Counted from the stretch's first letter, positions 1 through 8,688 are shown. The stretch: 64,000 nucleotides of DNA from Bifidobacterium apri (GCF_009299485.1 NZ_WBSO01000010.1:26828-90827), one strand, 5' to 3'. Made by a program: numbers and translations. Notes: generated by a model from the sequence alone, not told the origin.

Positions 1-272
1 GCTGGTGGGGTGTGTGGGAGTCTTGATTGTTGCTCTGGTCGTGTGCACGTCCTGTATGCCGTGGCATGCGAAGCTGAACGGATATCGACGGAAAACGGCA
101 GTGGAGATCCCTGTTTTGCGGTTCGTGCATGCCCAGGCATACGCAAACCGACGCTATGGCTACCGGACAGTGCGGGAAGCCTTCTGTCTGGCGCACGACG
201 TATGTCATGACATGCGCGACCCGGCACATTCGAATCGCCTGTACGCCTTGCGCCGCAACGGGTCCGCGCCGA

Positions 273-395
273 TTCCGGACACACATTCTGGCCGGGCTCG
301 AAAGTGGCGGCATGAGGATTCGAAACCGCGACACGCCCGGCAGAACAACCCCTACACACGATTTCCGGACACACATTTTGGCCAATAACCCAGAA
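273..395. repeat. Two copies of a dispersed GTGTGTCCGG-type motif
   Basis: The sequence TTCCGGACACACATT(C/T)TGGCC occurs at 273-293 and again at 363-382, 90 bp apart; the second copy runs on into AATAACCCAG. The reverse complement recurs at 38808-38833 and, diverged, at 38948-38986. I see no convincing gene in 1-422: the open frames there overlap each other and resemble no family I know. Confidence 0.55.
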
Positions 396-422
396 GGCGG
401 GCAGGGTGCGTGCTGCCGGCGG

Positions 423-855
423 TATCAGCCTGCAGTGTGACTGGATAGTCGCACAACGTCAGGGTTATACCGGATTCTGCTGGGGGAGCGGGGTCATCAG
501 CCTGCGGTGTGACCGGATGGTCGCACGGCGGCGGGATTGTGTGAGGTTCGGCTGGTGGGCTGGAGGTATCTGCTTGTTGTGCGACTAGTGGATGACATGG
601 CGGCGGGGTGCCAGCGGTATTGTTTTGGATTCCGGTGGTATCTGCCTGCTGTGTGATTGGGTTGTCGCACGGCGGTGAGATATCGACGGTTTCCGATAAT
701 TGGTGGGGGCTATCTGCCTGCTATGCGACTGGGATGTTGCACAGCGCCGGGATTGCTATAGGCTCACCTTGAGAAGTCGGGGCTATCTGCCCGCTGTGCG
801 ACCCCGTCATCGCACGACAAGGCGGGATTCATCGCTTTCCCGCCGCACAGAACCG
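423..855. repeat. Degenerate 72-bp tandem array upstream of recG
   Basis: A core close to TATCTGCCTGCTGTGCGAC starts at 423, 495, 567, 639, 711 and 784, a period of 72, 72, 72, 72 and 73 bp. In most units the core is followed within about 5 bp by its inverse (GTCGCACGGCG-like), so units can fold as hairpins. Units are diverged rather than identical. The array ends about 20 bp before the recG start, so recG transcription must start within or just after it. Confidence 0.75.
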
Positions 856-875
856 GATGTGGGACAATAAGAGGT

Positions 876-3380
876 ATGACCGTTTCACTGACCACCCCGC
901 TAGCCAAGCTGCTGACCAACCGTCGACGGATCAGCGCGCTGAAAGGCCTCGGCGTGGTCACGTGTGCCGACGCCCTCACGTATTACCCGTTCCGGGTTAC
1001 CGATCCCGTGCCCCTGCGGGCGGTGCGGGAAGGCCGGATTGGCGAGCCGATGGCTTTCGCCGGTGTCGTGCGCGATGTGCGCGTGATGCCGATGAACGCC
1101 CGTCGCGGCTACCGGTTGCAAGCCATGGTCGATGATTCCGCGTTCGCCGCCGAACGCCGCGTGGCCGGCACTGTCACCGCGCTTGTGTTTTTCTCCTACA
1201 AACAGCAGTACGTCAATTGGCTCAGCGCCCGACTGCACACCGGTGCGTCGGTGGTCGTGTGCGGCACGCCTAGCGAATACGACGGCATGCCGCAGTTCAC
1301 CCATCCTGAAGTCCTGACCGTCCCGGCATCCCCCTCCACAACACAAGAACCCGGCCATGGCCAGCGGTTCGATGCCGACAGCATCGATGACGCGTTGCGG
1401 CGCGTCTGCCGTCCGCGCCCGGTTTACCACGCCAACTCCCGTATTTCCAGCGAGCATATCCACGATTCCATCGTCACCGTGTTGCGTGCGCTCGCTGCCG
1501 GAGACGATGACAATGCCGAGCCATCTGCCGCGCAATCCGGCAACGCCGCGCAATCCGCGCAATCCGGATCACGCGGAACGACCAGCACAACCGCAACATC
1601 CCCGGAACCCGCGAAACTCCAAGAGTCCGCACCATCACCATCCCGCGCCTCTTGCCTCTCGCCAGCCCCCGACGGCATCGAGACATCCCCGAAAATTCCT
1701 ACTGCCGCCTTGCGACGCGCCATTCCTGACATCCTCCCTGAAAGCGTGCGTGAAGCATGCGGATTGATGCACCGAGCCGAAGCATTCCTCGCCATCCATG
1801 AGCCCGATTCGGTGGACGCCTTCCGTCAAGCCCTGCACACGCTGCGGTACGAGGAGGCATTCATCTCCCAGACCGCCGTCCTACAGGAACGCGAGCAGGC
1901 GCGCAAAGCCAAGACATTCCCCTGCAAAAAGGGCGGGATGCGGAAGACGTTCATCGATTCACTCCCGTTCACATTGACTGGCGGGCAGGTCAGCGTGATT
2001 GATGACATCGTCCAGGATATGGGCAGAGACTACCCGATGCAACGCCTGCTGCAAGGCGAAGTCGGCTCAGGCAAAACCGTGGTCGCGCTCGCTGCGATGC
2101 TGCAAGCCGTGGGGTCCGGCTATCAGGCGGTGCTCGTGGCGCCGACGCAGGTACTTGCCGAGCAGCACGCTGAAACTGTCGGCGGTATGGTGAGCAAGGC
2201 CGGTCTCGACATTCCGGTCACCTTGATCACCGGCGGTATGAAACTCGCCGCCCGTCGAAAAGCGCTTGCGATGGCGGCGAGCGGCGAGCCGGGCATCATC
2301 ATCGCCACACATGCCGCATTCTCGCGGACGTTCCAAGCGCCGAATCTGGCGCTTGCGGTCATTGACGAGCAGCATCGATTCGGCGTTGAGCAACGCGAGA
2401 CCTTGCTGGAACGAGGGGAGAACATCCCACACCTGCTGGTGATGACGGCCACGCCTATTCCCCGCACGGCTGCGATGACTTGGTTCGGCAGTCTTGATAT
2501 GTCGTGGCTGACGGAATTGCCGGGCGGGCGTAAGCCAATTCGCACGTTTGTGATTCCTGAAGCGGATGGCCAGACGATGGCGAATATGTTCCGGCACATC
2601 CGCCGCAGGATTGACGCGGGGGAGCGCGCGTATATCGTCTGCGCACGGATTGACGAGGACGAAAGCACCGATCAGACCGGACAGGATGTCGAACTGTTCG
2701 ATGAGCCCGATGATACTTCCGGCTCGGGGGAGGGAACCGGTGGGTCGGCGTCGGCCCAGCCGAAACCGCCGCTGCATGCAGTCAGCGAAATCGCTGCAAG
2801 GCTGGAGGCGCTTCCGCAATTCCAAGGTGTGCGTTTCGCGACATTGACCGGACGCAACGACGATGCGACGAAACAGCAGGTGATGGCTGATTTCGCAGCG
2901 GGTGTCACGCCGGTTCTTGTGGCGACCACGGTGATTGAGGTGGGTGTGGATGTTCCGCAGGCCAGTTGCATCGTGATTTTTGATGCAGACCGATTCGGCT
3001 TGTCGCAGTTGCATCAGTTGCGTGGTCGTGTCGGGCGTGGCGGCACGGATTCGTGGGCGTTCCTCGTGTCCCGTGCCGAGCCGGGCAGTATCGCCGAACA
3101 GCGGCTTGCTGTGATTCAAGGCTCGCTTGACGGTGCCGAAATCGCGCAGGCGGATTTGGAGTTGCGCGGGGCTGGCGATGTGCTGGGAGATGCGCAATCC
3201 GGTGGAAAATCAGGACTGAAGCTGTTGCGCGTGGTCAAGGATGCGGACATGATTGCGGATGCGCGTACCCGTGCCGAACAGGTGCTTGCGGATGATCCGG
3301 GACTCGGTCATGAGATCCAGCTTGCCGGCGCGGTGCTGGATTTCACGCGCGGCAACGAGTCGCACCTCATCAGTAGCTGA
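876..3380 (+). CDS. recG: ATP-dependent DNA helicase RecG
   Basis: RecG remodels stalled replication forks and Holliday junctions in the cytoplasm. The 834-residue product has an N-terminal OB/wedge region, Walker A GEVGSGKT (394-401), the RecG-type Walker B DEQH (497-500), motif III TATPIPRT (about 524) and a C-terminal motif QLRGRVGRGG (about 714). It is about 140 residues longer than E. coli RecG. The excess lies mainly in two low-complexity stretches, one Ser/Ala/Gln/Pro-rich at about 206-271 and one acidic/Gly-Ser-rich at about 593-631; both look like surface insertions between folded parts. The ATG at 876 is preceded by AGAGGT, a weak ribosome-binding site. The gene runs towards rsmD, and a palindromic repeat cluster separates them. 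The family call is firm. Confidence 0.96.
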   Translation: MTVSLTTPLAKLLTNRRRISALKGLGVVTCADALTYYPFRVTDPVPLRAVREGRIGEPMAFAGVVRDVRVMPMNARRGYRLQAMVDDSAFAAERRVAGTVTALVFFSYKQQYVNWLSARLHTGASVVVCGTPSEYDGMPQFTHPEVLTVPASPSTTQEPGHGQRFDADSIDDALRRVCRPRPVYHANSRISSEHIHDSIVTVLRALAAGDDDNAEPSAAQSGNAAQSAQSGSRGTTSTTATSPEPAKLQESAPSPSRASCLSPAPDGIETSPKIPTAALRRAIPDILPESVREACGLMHRAEAFLAIHEPDSVDAFRQALHTLRYEEAFISQTAVLQEREQARKAKTFPCKKGGMRKTFIDSLPFTLTGGQVSVIDDIVQDMGRDYPMQRLLQGEVGSGKTVVALAAMLQAVGSGYQAVLVAPTQVLAEQHAETVGGMVSKAGLDIPVTLITGGMKLAARRKALAMAASGEPGIIIATHAAFSRTFQAPNLALAVIDEQHRFGVEQRETLLERGENIPHLLVMTATPIPRTAAMTWFGSLDMSWLTELPGGRKPIRTFVIPEADGQTMANMFRHIRRRIDAGERAYIVCARIDEDESTDQTGQDVELFDEPDDTSGSGEGTGGSASAQPKPPLHAVSEIAARLEALPQFQGVRFATLTGRNDDATKQQVMADFAAGVTPVLVATTVIEVGVDVPQASCIVIFDADRFGLSQLHQLRGRVGRGGTDSWAFLVSRAEPGSIAEQRLAVIQGSLDGAEIAQADLELRGAGDVLGDAQSGGKSGLKLLRVVKDADMIADARTRAEQVLADDPGLGHEIQLAGAVLDFTRGNESHLISS

Positions 3381-3386
3381 TCCCCG

Positions 3387-3562
3387 CTTCTGCCGACGTT
3401 GGGGGGTGGGTGAGTGTCGGTGGAAGCTTTTGCCGACGTTGAGCACCCAGTGAGCGTCGGTGAAGGGTTGTATCGACGCTGAGCCCCAAGTGAGCGTCGG
3501 TAGTGGGTTGTGTTTTCTGTTTCTGCCGACACTGAGTGCCCCGTGAGTGTCGGCAGAAACAG
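3387..3562. repeat. Palindromic repeat family A (about 40-bp units), recG/rsmD gap
   Basis: About four units of the form TCTGCCGACGCT, a 10-15 bp centre, then AGTGTCGGTAGA lie head to tail at roughly 40-bp spacing (3387, 3427, 3467). The last unit, 3530-3559, is a near-perfect hairpin with arms TTCTGCCGACACT and AGTGTCGGCAGAA. It lies 8 bp downstream of the rsmD stop and between two convergent genes, so it may serve as a terminator. The family recurs at 26386-26512, 29385-29450, 38875-38940 and 52634-52760. Confidence 0.8.
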
Positions 3563-3567
3563 AGGGT

Positions 3568-4197
3568 TTATGATTCGGCATCCTCGGCGCTGACGTCCTG
3601 CGTCTCGATGTCCTGCGCGCCAGGTTCAAGCGGTTCAAGATAGATGACCGCGGTTTCACCGTATGTACGCTCATCCGCCTCATGCCACCCAACCGGCGCA
3701 GTGAGCGCATTCGACCGCGCAGACCGTTCGACCACAATCATCGTGTTCGGCCCGGTCGCCGCGCCACGCGCCAACGCATCCAACAGCGCGTTGCATTCCT
3801 CGGTCGCATACGCATACGGTGGGTCGATAAAGATCACATCGAATGGCGCGCCATGATACGTGTCGACGAACACTTCGGCACGCCGGCGCATCACCCGCGC
3901 GGACAATTCCGGCCGCCACGCCTTGGAACGCTTGAGTTGGGCCAAGGTACCGTTGATGAGCGCAGCGGCTGGCCCCGCGGATTCCACGGCCACCAACGAC
4001 TGCGCCCCGCGCGACAGCGCTTCGATGCCGAGCGCCCCCGTCCCGGCGAACAAGTCCAGCACACTGGCGCCCCGCACCAGATCCCACGAGTCGAGATGGG
4101 AGAACACCGCCTCTTTGGTACGGTCGGTGGTCGGCCGGGTCCCCGGTTTCGGCGTGGCCAACGCCATGCCTTTGAATCGTCCTGCAATCACGCGCAT
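3568..4197 (-). CDS. rsmD: 16S rRNA (guanine966-N2)-methyltransferase RsmD
   Basis: RsmD makes m2G966 in 16S rRNA, using S-adenosylmethionine, during 30S assembly. The 209-residue product starts MRVIAGRFKG, as is usual for the family. It shows the SAM-binding motif DLFAGTGALGIEALSRGA and the catalytic DPPY-type motif FIDPPYAY expected of N2-guanine methyltransferases. The reading frame stays open 18 codons upstream (to 4251), but that extension is Ala/Val-rich and atypical, so I place the start at 4197. The last 20 or so residues form an acidic tail beyond the conserved domain. In actinobacteria rsmD often lies beside recG and coaD; here recG is convergent with it and coaD is about 22 kb away. 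Confidence 0.94.
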   Translation of the reverse strand: MRVIAGRFKGMALATPKPGTRPTTDRTKEAVFSHLDSWDLVRGASVLDLFAGTGALGIEALSRGAQSLVAVESAGPAAALINGTLAQLKRSKAWRPELSARVMRRRAEVFVDTYHGAPFDVIFIDPPYAYATEECNALLDALARGAATGPNTMIVVERSARSNALTAPVGWHEADERTYGETAVIYLEPLEPGAQDIETQDVSAEDAES

Positions 4198-4463
4198 ACC
4201 GTCCACTCTAGCCCGTGCCCCGGTCGCGGCCGCCACTGTGACTTCACCCACAGTATTCCATCAGAGAAACCGCAGGTGTCGAACCGGTCTGACATGTAGC
4301 CTGAAAGCAGCAGGACAGATGGTCATTCCGCCATTACGCGTTCTACCGTAACGGGTAACGGAGCAGAAGCGCCGCATCTATCCTCGACAGCATGCTATCG
4401 AACCGTCACCACGCACACCGGAGCATTCCGCAAGCCAACCAGTCCGCCACGTTTGGAGGTATC

Positions 4464-5066
4464 ATGTCCACGTTCGTTTCCGCGATTTCCGTCCGCCGCT
4501 CGCAGTATGCGCTGTCTGATACGGCTGCGCTGTCCGATTCGGAGATTGTCGATCTCGTCCGTTCGGTCACAGGCGAAGTCCCCAGCGCGTTCAACTCCCA
4601 GCCGCAACGTGCCGTCGTCCTGTTCGGCGAGGACCATCACCGTCTGTGGGCGATTGTGCATGATGCGTTGCGTGCAGTCGTCAAGGACGATACCGCGTTC
4701 GCCGCGACCGAACAGAAAATCGCCGGTTTTGACGCCGCTCACGGCACGATCCTGTATTTCGATGACACCACGGTCACCACAAATCTGCAGGAGCGTTTCC
4801 CCTCCTACGCGGCGAACTTCCCTGTGTGGGCGCAGCAGGCGAATGGCATGCTTCAGTTCGCAGTATGGTCGGCGCTTGCCGAGGCCGGTATTGGCGCGAA
4901 CTTGCAGCATTACAATCCGCTGATTGATGATGCGGTCCGTGATGCTTTCGGCATTCCGGCTGATTGGAAGCTGATCGCGCAGATGCCGTTCGGCGAGGTC
5001 ACTGCGCCGGCCGGCGAGCGTGAACATATGCCGCTGGATGAGCAGGTTCAGGTGCGCGGCCTGTGA
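4464..5066 (+). CDS. Nitroreductase family protein (Frm2/Hbn1-like)
   Basis: A 200-residue cytoplasmic protein of the FMN-dependent nitroreductase fold, close to the small fungal/bacterial Frm2-like subgroup. Supporting features are an N-terminal RRSQYALSD segment (the usual RRSxR position), PSAFNSQPQRAVVL in place of the family's PSxxNxQPWxF, and a C-terminal GIGANLQHYN segment that usually contacts FMN. ATG 4464 is chosen because GGAGG lies 6-7 bp upstream; the frame continues to 4392 without such a site. The substrate cannot be inferred. The gene stands alone and is followed directly by a hairpin terminator. Confidence 0.85.
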   Translation: MSTFVSAISVRRSQYALSDTAALSDSEIVDLVRSVTGEVPSAFNSQPQRAVVLFGEDHHRLWAIVHDALRAVVKDDTAFAATEQKIAGFDAAHGTILYFDDTTVTTNLQERFPSYAANFPVWAQQANGMLQFAVWSALAEAGIGANLQHYNPLIDDAVRDAFGIPADWKLIAQMPFGEVTAPAGEREHMPLDEQVQVRGL

Positions 5067-5089
5067 TGAGGACTCGCAGCTGAATATGT

Positions 5090-5121
5090 AGCCTGCCGGG
5101 TGTGATTCCGGCAGGCTTTCG
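5090..5121 (+). terminator. Rho-independent terminator after the nitroreductase gene
   Basis: Perfect 10-bp arms AGCCTGCCGG (5090-5099) and CCGGCAGGCT (5108-5117) enclose an 8-nt loop and are followed by TTCG. It starts 24 bp after the stop codon. Confidence 0.8.
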
Positions 5122-5149
5122 TCGTTATGGGGCTGATTCGGAGTTCCTG

Positions 5150-5790
5150 TCATAGGGCGGTCTCAGGAAGCGCGGATTGTAGCGGTATGTTGTGGCGGCT
5201 GTGCGATATGGTGCTCTAACGCCGATATCCTGTTGGTCCGGTGTCCCGGGAACCCGCTGATGTGCGTCTATCTTGTGGTTGCTGTTGGGCGGCGCCCGCA
5301 GGATGACTGGAATGCATCGGTATCTGCGTGATGTTGTGCGAGATGGGGTTCTAGCGTCGATATCCTGTTGCAGCGATGTTCCGGAGATCCGCCGATGGAC
5401 GGCTATCTGGCGGTTCCTGTTCGGCAGCTGTCGCAGGAAGTGTGGATTGCAATGGTATCTTGCGGCGGCTGTGTGATTGGGTGTGCTGGTGCCGGTTTGC
5501 TGTTGCGGCGGTGTTCAGGTGATCCGGAGATGTGCAGCTATCTGGCGGTTGCTGTTCGGTCGGGGTTCCGGGAATCCGTTGATGCGTGTCTATCTGGCGG
5601 TTGTTGTTGGGCGGTGGTCGTGTGGAGTGTGGATTTCGTGGCGGTTGTGTGAGATGGGGGTTTGCTGTGGGGTTGGTGTTCCGGGAACCCGCAGATACAC
5701 AGTCATCTGGCGGTTGCTGATCCGCGGTGCCCGCAGGATGACGAGTATGCCTTGGCATCTGCGTCATGGTGTGCAAGAAGGCCGTGTATC
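5150..5790. repeat. Degenerate 135-bp tandem array between the nitroreductase gene and trmD
   Basis: Comparable landmarks recur every 135 bp: TATG/TATCTGCG at 5186, 5321, 5456 and 5591, and TATCTGGCGGTTGCTGTT-like at 5269, 5404 and 5539, with a shifted copy near 5704. Other shared words are TTCCGGGAACCCGC and GCCCGCAGGATGAC. The units are imperfect. Open frames here run on both strands through repeated text and look non-coding. This fills the gene-free stretch 5131-5885. Confidence 0.7.
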
Positions 5791-5885
5791 TCGCGGGATT
5801 GTACGGTGGGCGGCCCGGCATGTCGTAGATGTCGGATTATCCGCCGGTACCTGTGCGAGGGTGCAAGGGGTGCCCACAACACAAT

Positions 5886-6881
5886 TCATCCCCGCTTCAG
5901 CCGTCGCGGATGTTCGGCGGACACCTCCCAACCAAGCGCCATCAGCGTTTTCCGATCGGCTTTGCTCAAAAGCGCACAATCCAGCTGCTCAATCAAATCT
6001 GGGCGGATCGCATCGGTCCGTGCCAGCGCCTCATCGCGGCGGAACCGGTCGACTTTCCCATGATCGCCGGAGAGCAGCACATCAGGCACCTCCATGCCTC
6101 GCCATACTGCCGGCCGCGTGTACTGTCGGTGTTCGAGCAGCGCCTCGGAGCCGGTATAGGATTCCTCGACGATGGATTCCGGATTGCCCATGAATCCTGG
6201 CAGCAGGCGTGTAATCGCCTCCAGCATCACCGATACTGCGACTTCGCCGCCGTTGAGCACATAATCACCGATTGAATATTCGCGCACATCCACGCCCTGC
6301 GCCTGATAATACGCGGGGATTCGCGCGTCATAGCCTTCGTAGCGCCCGCACCCGAACACCAGCCGCTTGGCATGGCTGAGTTCAGTGGCATCGCGCTGTG
6401 TGAACAGGGGAGCGGAAGGATTGGGGAAGATCAATACGGTTTCAAGATTCCGGGCAGGGGTTTGCCGACGAGCTTCGGACGGTGTATCCGTCAATGTGCC
6501 GTCCAGCGTGCTGTTCTGTGTTGCTGTGTCGGTTTCGCCGGTTTCGTCAGCGTCGCCGGTATTGTCGGCTGTGTCGGTTTCACCGGATTCATCAGTCGTG
6601 TTGGTTTCGATGGCAGTAGCAGTATCAGAATCCGCCGTTATTGCTTGCGGTTCTAGCCCGAGCAAATCATCAAGGCATTCCGCCCACACTTCCGGCTTCA
6701 TGACCATGCCGGCACCTCCGCCGACCGGAGTATCGTCCACGGAATGATGCACGTCGTGCGTCCAGTCGCGCAGGTTGTGGGCGTGGACGCTGACGAGCCC
6801 CTTGCTCTGTGCCTTGCCGAACAGGCTCAGGTTCAGCACGTCGAAGTATTCGGGGAATACGGAAACGATATCGATCTGCAT
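5886..6881 (-). CDS. trmD: tRNA (guanine37-N1)-methyltransferase TrmD
   Basis: TrmD makes m1G37 in tRNAs with G at 36 and 37, which prevents frameshifting; it is a homodimeric SPOUT (knotted) enzyme. The start at MQIDIVSVFP (6881) matches the family; the longer open frame upstream is unconserved. Conserved pieces include TPVGGGAGMVMKPE (about 51-64), LVFGCGRYEGYDAR (about 174-187) and EYSIGDYVLNGGE (about 201-213), the last two forming the SAM-binding knot. The product is 331 residues, about 75 more than E. coli TrmD. The excess is a Thr/Asp/Glu-rich low-complexity insertion at about 78-145. The usual neighbours rimM and rpsP lie to its right on the same strand, but an oppositely oriented DUF4190 gene intervenes; rplS is about 31 kb away. 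Confidence 0.95.
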   Translation of the reverse strand: MQIDIVSVFPEYFDVLNLSLFGKAQSKGLVSVHAHNLRDWTHDVHHSVDDTPVGGGAGMVMKPEVWAECLDDLLGLEPQAITADSDTATAIETNTTDESGETDTADNTGDADETGETDTATQNSTLDGTLTDTPSEARRQTPARNLETVLIFPNPSAPLFTQRDATELSHAKRLVFGCGRYEGYDARIPAYYQAQGVDVREYSIGDYVLNGGEVAVSVMLEAITRLLPGFMGNPESIVEESYTGSEALLEHRQYTRPAVWRGMEVPDVLLSGDHGKVDRFRRDEALARTDAIRPDLIEQLDCALLSKADRKTLMALGWEVSAEHPRRLKRG

Positions 6882-7203
6882 GCCCACCACTGTACCGGCC
6901 TGCCGTCCCAAGACGGTTGACATGATGGATGTCATGCGATGTGGCGAATACAGTGAACGGCAGAAGGCGTGATACGCGACGGGGCTGCGACACGGGATGT
7001 GACGCGTTACTGACGTTGATGCCGCTTGACTGATACAGTGAAAGAAGCACATGCCCCGCGACCTGCTGGACGTTGGATAACGAGACGCGAGTACACGTTC
7101 CTGATGGGAAGTCGCTGTACACGCAGCGAACATGGCATTGCTAAAAGGTGTCGACGACACGGCGTCCCACGGGGCGAATACTTCGGCGAAGGAGCAACAG
7201 AGT

Positions 7204-7953
7204 ATGACGAACGGACAGATTCCATGGGATGCGCAGTCTGGCGACCAGCCTGCCGCAGGCGCAGACGAGCAGCAGATGCCGCAGAACGCCCAATCGGCAG
7301 CACAGCAGGCGTATTTCTCTCAGCCGCCGTTGCCTGATGCCCAGCCGTCGCAACCGGCAACAGCACAATATGGACAGCCGGACGCCCGATCGTTCGGGCA
7401 GCCGCCGATGCCACAAGGGCAGCCAGCGGCTCAGTCGTTTGAGCAGTCTCCATTGCCTGACAATTCGCAGTATCAGGCGCCGGCGCCTCAGGAAGGGTAC
7501 TATGCGCAGCCGCAGGCGGTCGACGCACAGGGTTATCCACAACAGGACTATCCGCAGCAGCAGTATTATCAGCCACAGGATTATCCGCCACAGCAGGGAT
7601 ATCCGTATCCGCAGCAGGATTATTCGCAGCAGTATTACGCCCAACCTGCCCCAGCTGCTGCGCCGGGCTATGGGGCACCATATGGTACGCCGTATCCGTC
7701 CAAGCCGAAGACGAATACTCTGGCTATTGTCGGTTTCGTTTGCTCGTTCCTGATTTCCATCGTCGGCCTCATCCTGTGTATTGTGGCGAAAAACCAGATC
7801 AAGACCAGCGGAGAGCGCGGTGACGGCTTGGCGACAGCAGGCATTATCATCAGCATCGTCTGGATGGTGTTGTCGGTGGTGTGCAATCTGTACTTGAGAC
7901 AGTACCTGGGGTCGGCGGTCTTGCTGCCGATGTCGCTCGGTTTCCTCAGCTGA
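7204..7953 (+). CDS. Pro/Gln-rich DUF4190 membrane protein
   Basis: A 249-residue protein. The first 160 or so residues are a Gln/Pro/Tyr-rich low-complexity tail with repeats such as QDYPQQQYYQPQDYPPQQ. The C-terminal part has two hydrophobic helices, LAIVGFVCSFLISIVGLILC and GLATAGIIISIVWMVLSVVC, separated by a short basic turn, as in the DUF4190 family of actinobacterial small membrane proteins. The long tail is probably cytoplasmic. ATG 7204 follows GAAGGAGCAACAGAGT, a good ribosome-binding site; an upstream in-frame ATG at 7132 has no comparable site. Function is unknown. It sits between trmD and rimM on the opposite strand. Confidence 0.8.
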   Translation: MTNGQIPWDAQSGDQPAAGADEQQMPQNAQSAAQQAYFSQPPLPDAQPSQPATAQYGQPDARSFGQPPMPQGQPAAQSFEQSPLPDNSQYQAPAPQEGYYAQPQAVDAQGYPQQDYPQQQYYQPQDYPPQQGYPYPQQDYSQQYYAQPAPAAAPGYGAPYGTPYPSKPKTNTLAIVGFVCSFLISIVGLILCIVAKNQIKTSGERGDGLATAGIIISIVWMVLSVVCNLYLRQYLGSAVLLPMSLGFLS

Positions 7954-7974
7954 TTCGCAGCTGTCTGTACATAG

Positions 7975-8026
7975 ACGTGAGGGGTGTGCGTTCCCGTGGT
8001 AGGAACACACACCCCTCACGTGTTTT
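7975..8026 (+). terminator. Strong hairpin terminator after the DUF4190 gene
   Basis: Arms ACGTGAGGGGTGTGCGTTCC (from 7975) and GGAACACACACCCCTCACGT (to 8021) pair with a single mismatch around a 7-nt loop and are followed by GTTTTGTT. It lies about 20 bp downstream of the stop and between convergent genes. Confidence 0.85.
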
Positions 8027-8094
8027 GTTGATGATGGTATTCGCTGATGCGGTCATGATCACCGCATCAGTCTCCGTGTCATCCTGGATGCCGA

Positions 8095-8688
8095 TCACCA
8101 GCCTGGAATCAGCCCTCCTGGCGGATTAAGCGTCAGATACCCGTCGTCGAGGTCGATATCCGGCACCAACTGGTCGACGAATGGCACCAGCGTGCTGGTT
8201 TCTCCGTTCACTGGCTGGACAAGCCGGATTTTCAGAAGGTACTGGGCGCCTTCGATAACGTCCACGACCACGCCGACTTTTTGCCCGTCGGGCGCGCCGA
8301 GCGTGTTTCCGTCGGCGAACCGGGCTTCCAACCCGAGAAGATCCTTCGGATACCACGCATCCTCCTCGAGCATGTCTTCCGGATCGTCTGCCTCGCCGTA
8401 CAGAACGGTGCCGTTGAGTGCTTCGGCGGCATCACGGTCATCGACGCCTTCGAAATGAATAATCCAACGGTTCTTGAATGTCCGTGAATGCGCGACTTCG
8501 AATTCCTGTTCGCCGTCGCGAGTGTACAGCACGGAACCTGGTTCGAACCGGTAGTCAGGCTCGTCGGTGAACACCTGTACGGTGACTTCGCCTTTGAGCC
8601 CTTGAGCGCGACCGATACGACAGACCCTCAGCAGTTCGCGCTGCTGAGGGTCGTCGGAGTGTTGTTGATGCACCACGCTCTCGCTCAC
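8095..8688 (-). CDS. rimM: Ribosome maturation factor RimM
   Basis: RimM binds S19 and assists maturation of the 30S head. The 197-residue product has the N-terminal beta-barrel signature LLRVCRIGRAQGLKGEVTV (about 19-37) and the C-terminal PRC-barrel with AWYPKDLLGLEA and, near the end, a VPFVDQLVPDID segment. The start ATG overlaps the stop codon of the upstream KH-domain gene by 4 bp (ATGA), which implies translational coupling in an rpsP, khpA, rimM operon. The length is slightly above that of E. coli RimM (182). Confidence 0.94.
   Translation of the reverse strand: MSESVVHQQHSDDPQQRELLRVCRIGRAQGLKGEVTVQVFTDEPDYRFEPGSVLYTRDGEQEFEVAHSRTFKNRWIIHFEGVDDRDAAEALNGTVLYGEADDPEDMLEEDAWYPKDLLGLEARFADGNTLGAPDGQKVGVVVDVIEGAQYLLKIRLVQPVNGETSTLVPFVDQLVPDIDLDDGYLTLNPPGGLIPGW

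Noticed and set aside
5..440. Protein genes at the left edge
   Set aside because: Three frames overlap on the same strand, none with a ribosome-binding site or known motif; they cross the dispersed repeats.
423..855. CRISPR array or a repeat-protein gene in the 72-bp array
   Set aside because: 72 is a multiple of 3, but no frame stays open across the array with protein-like residues, and the repeated core is palindromic without unique spacers.
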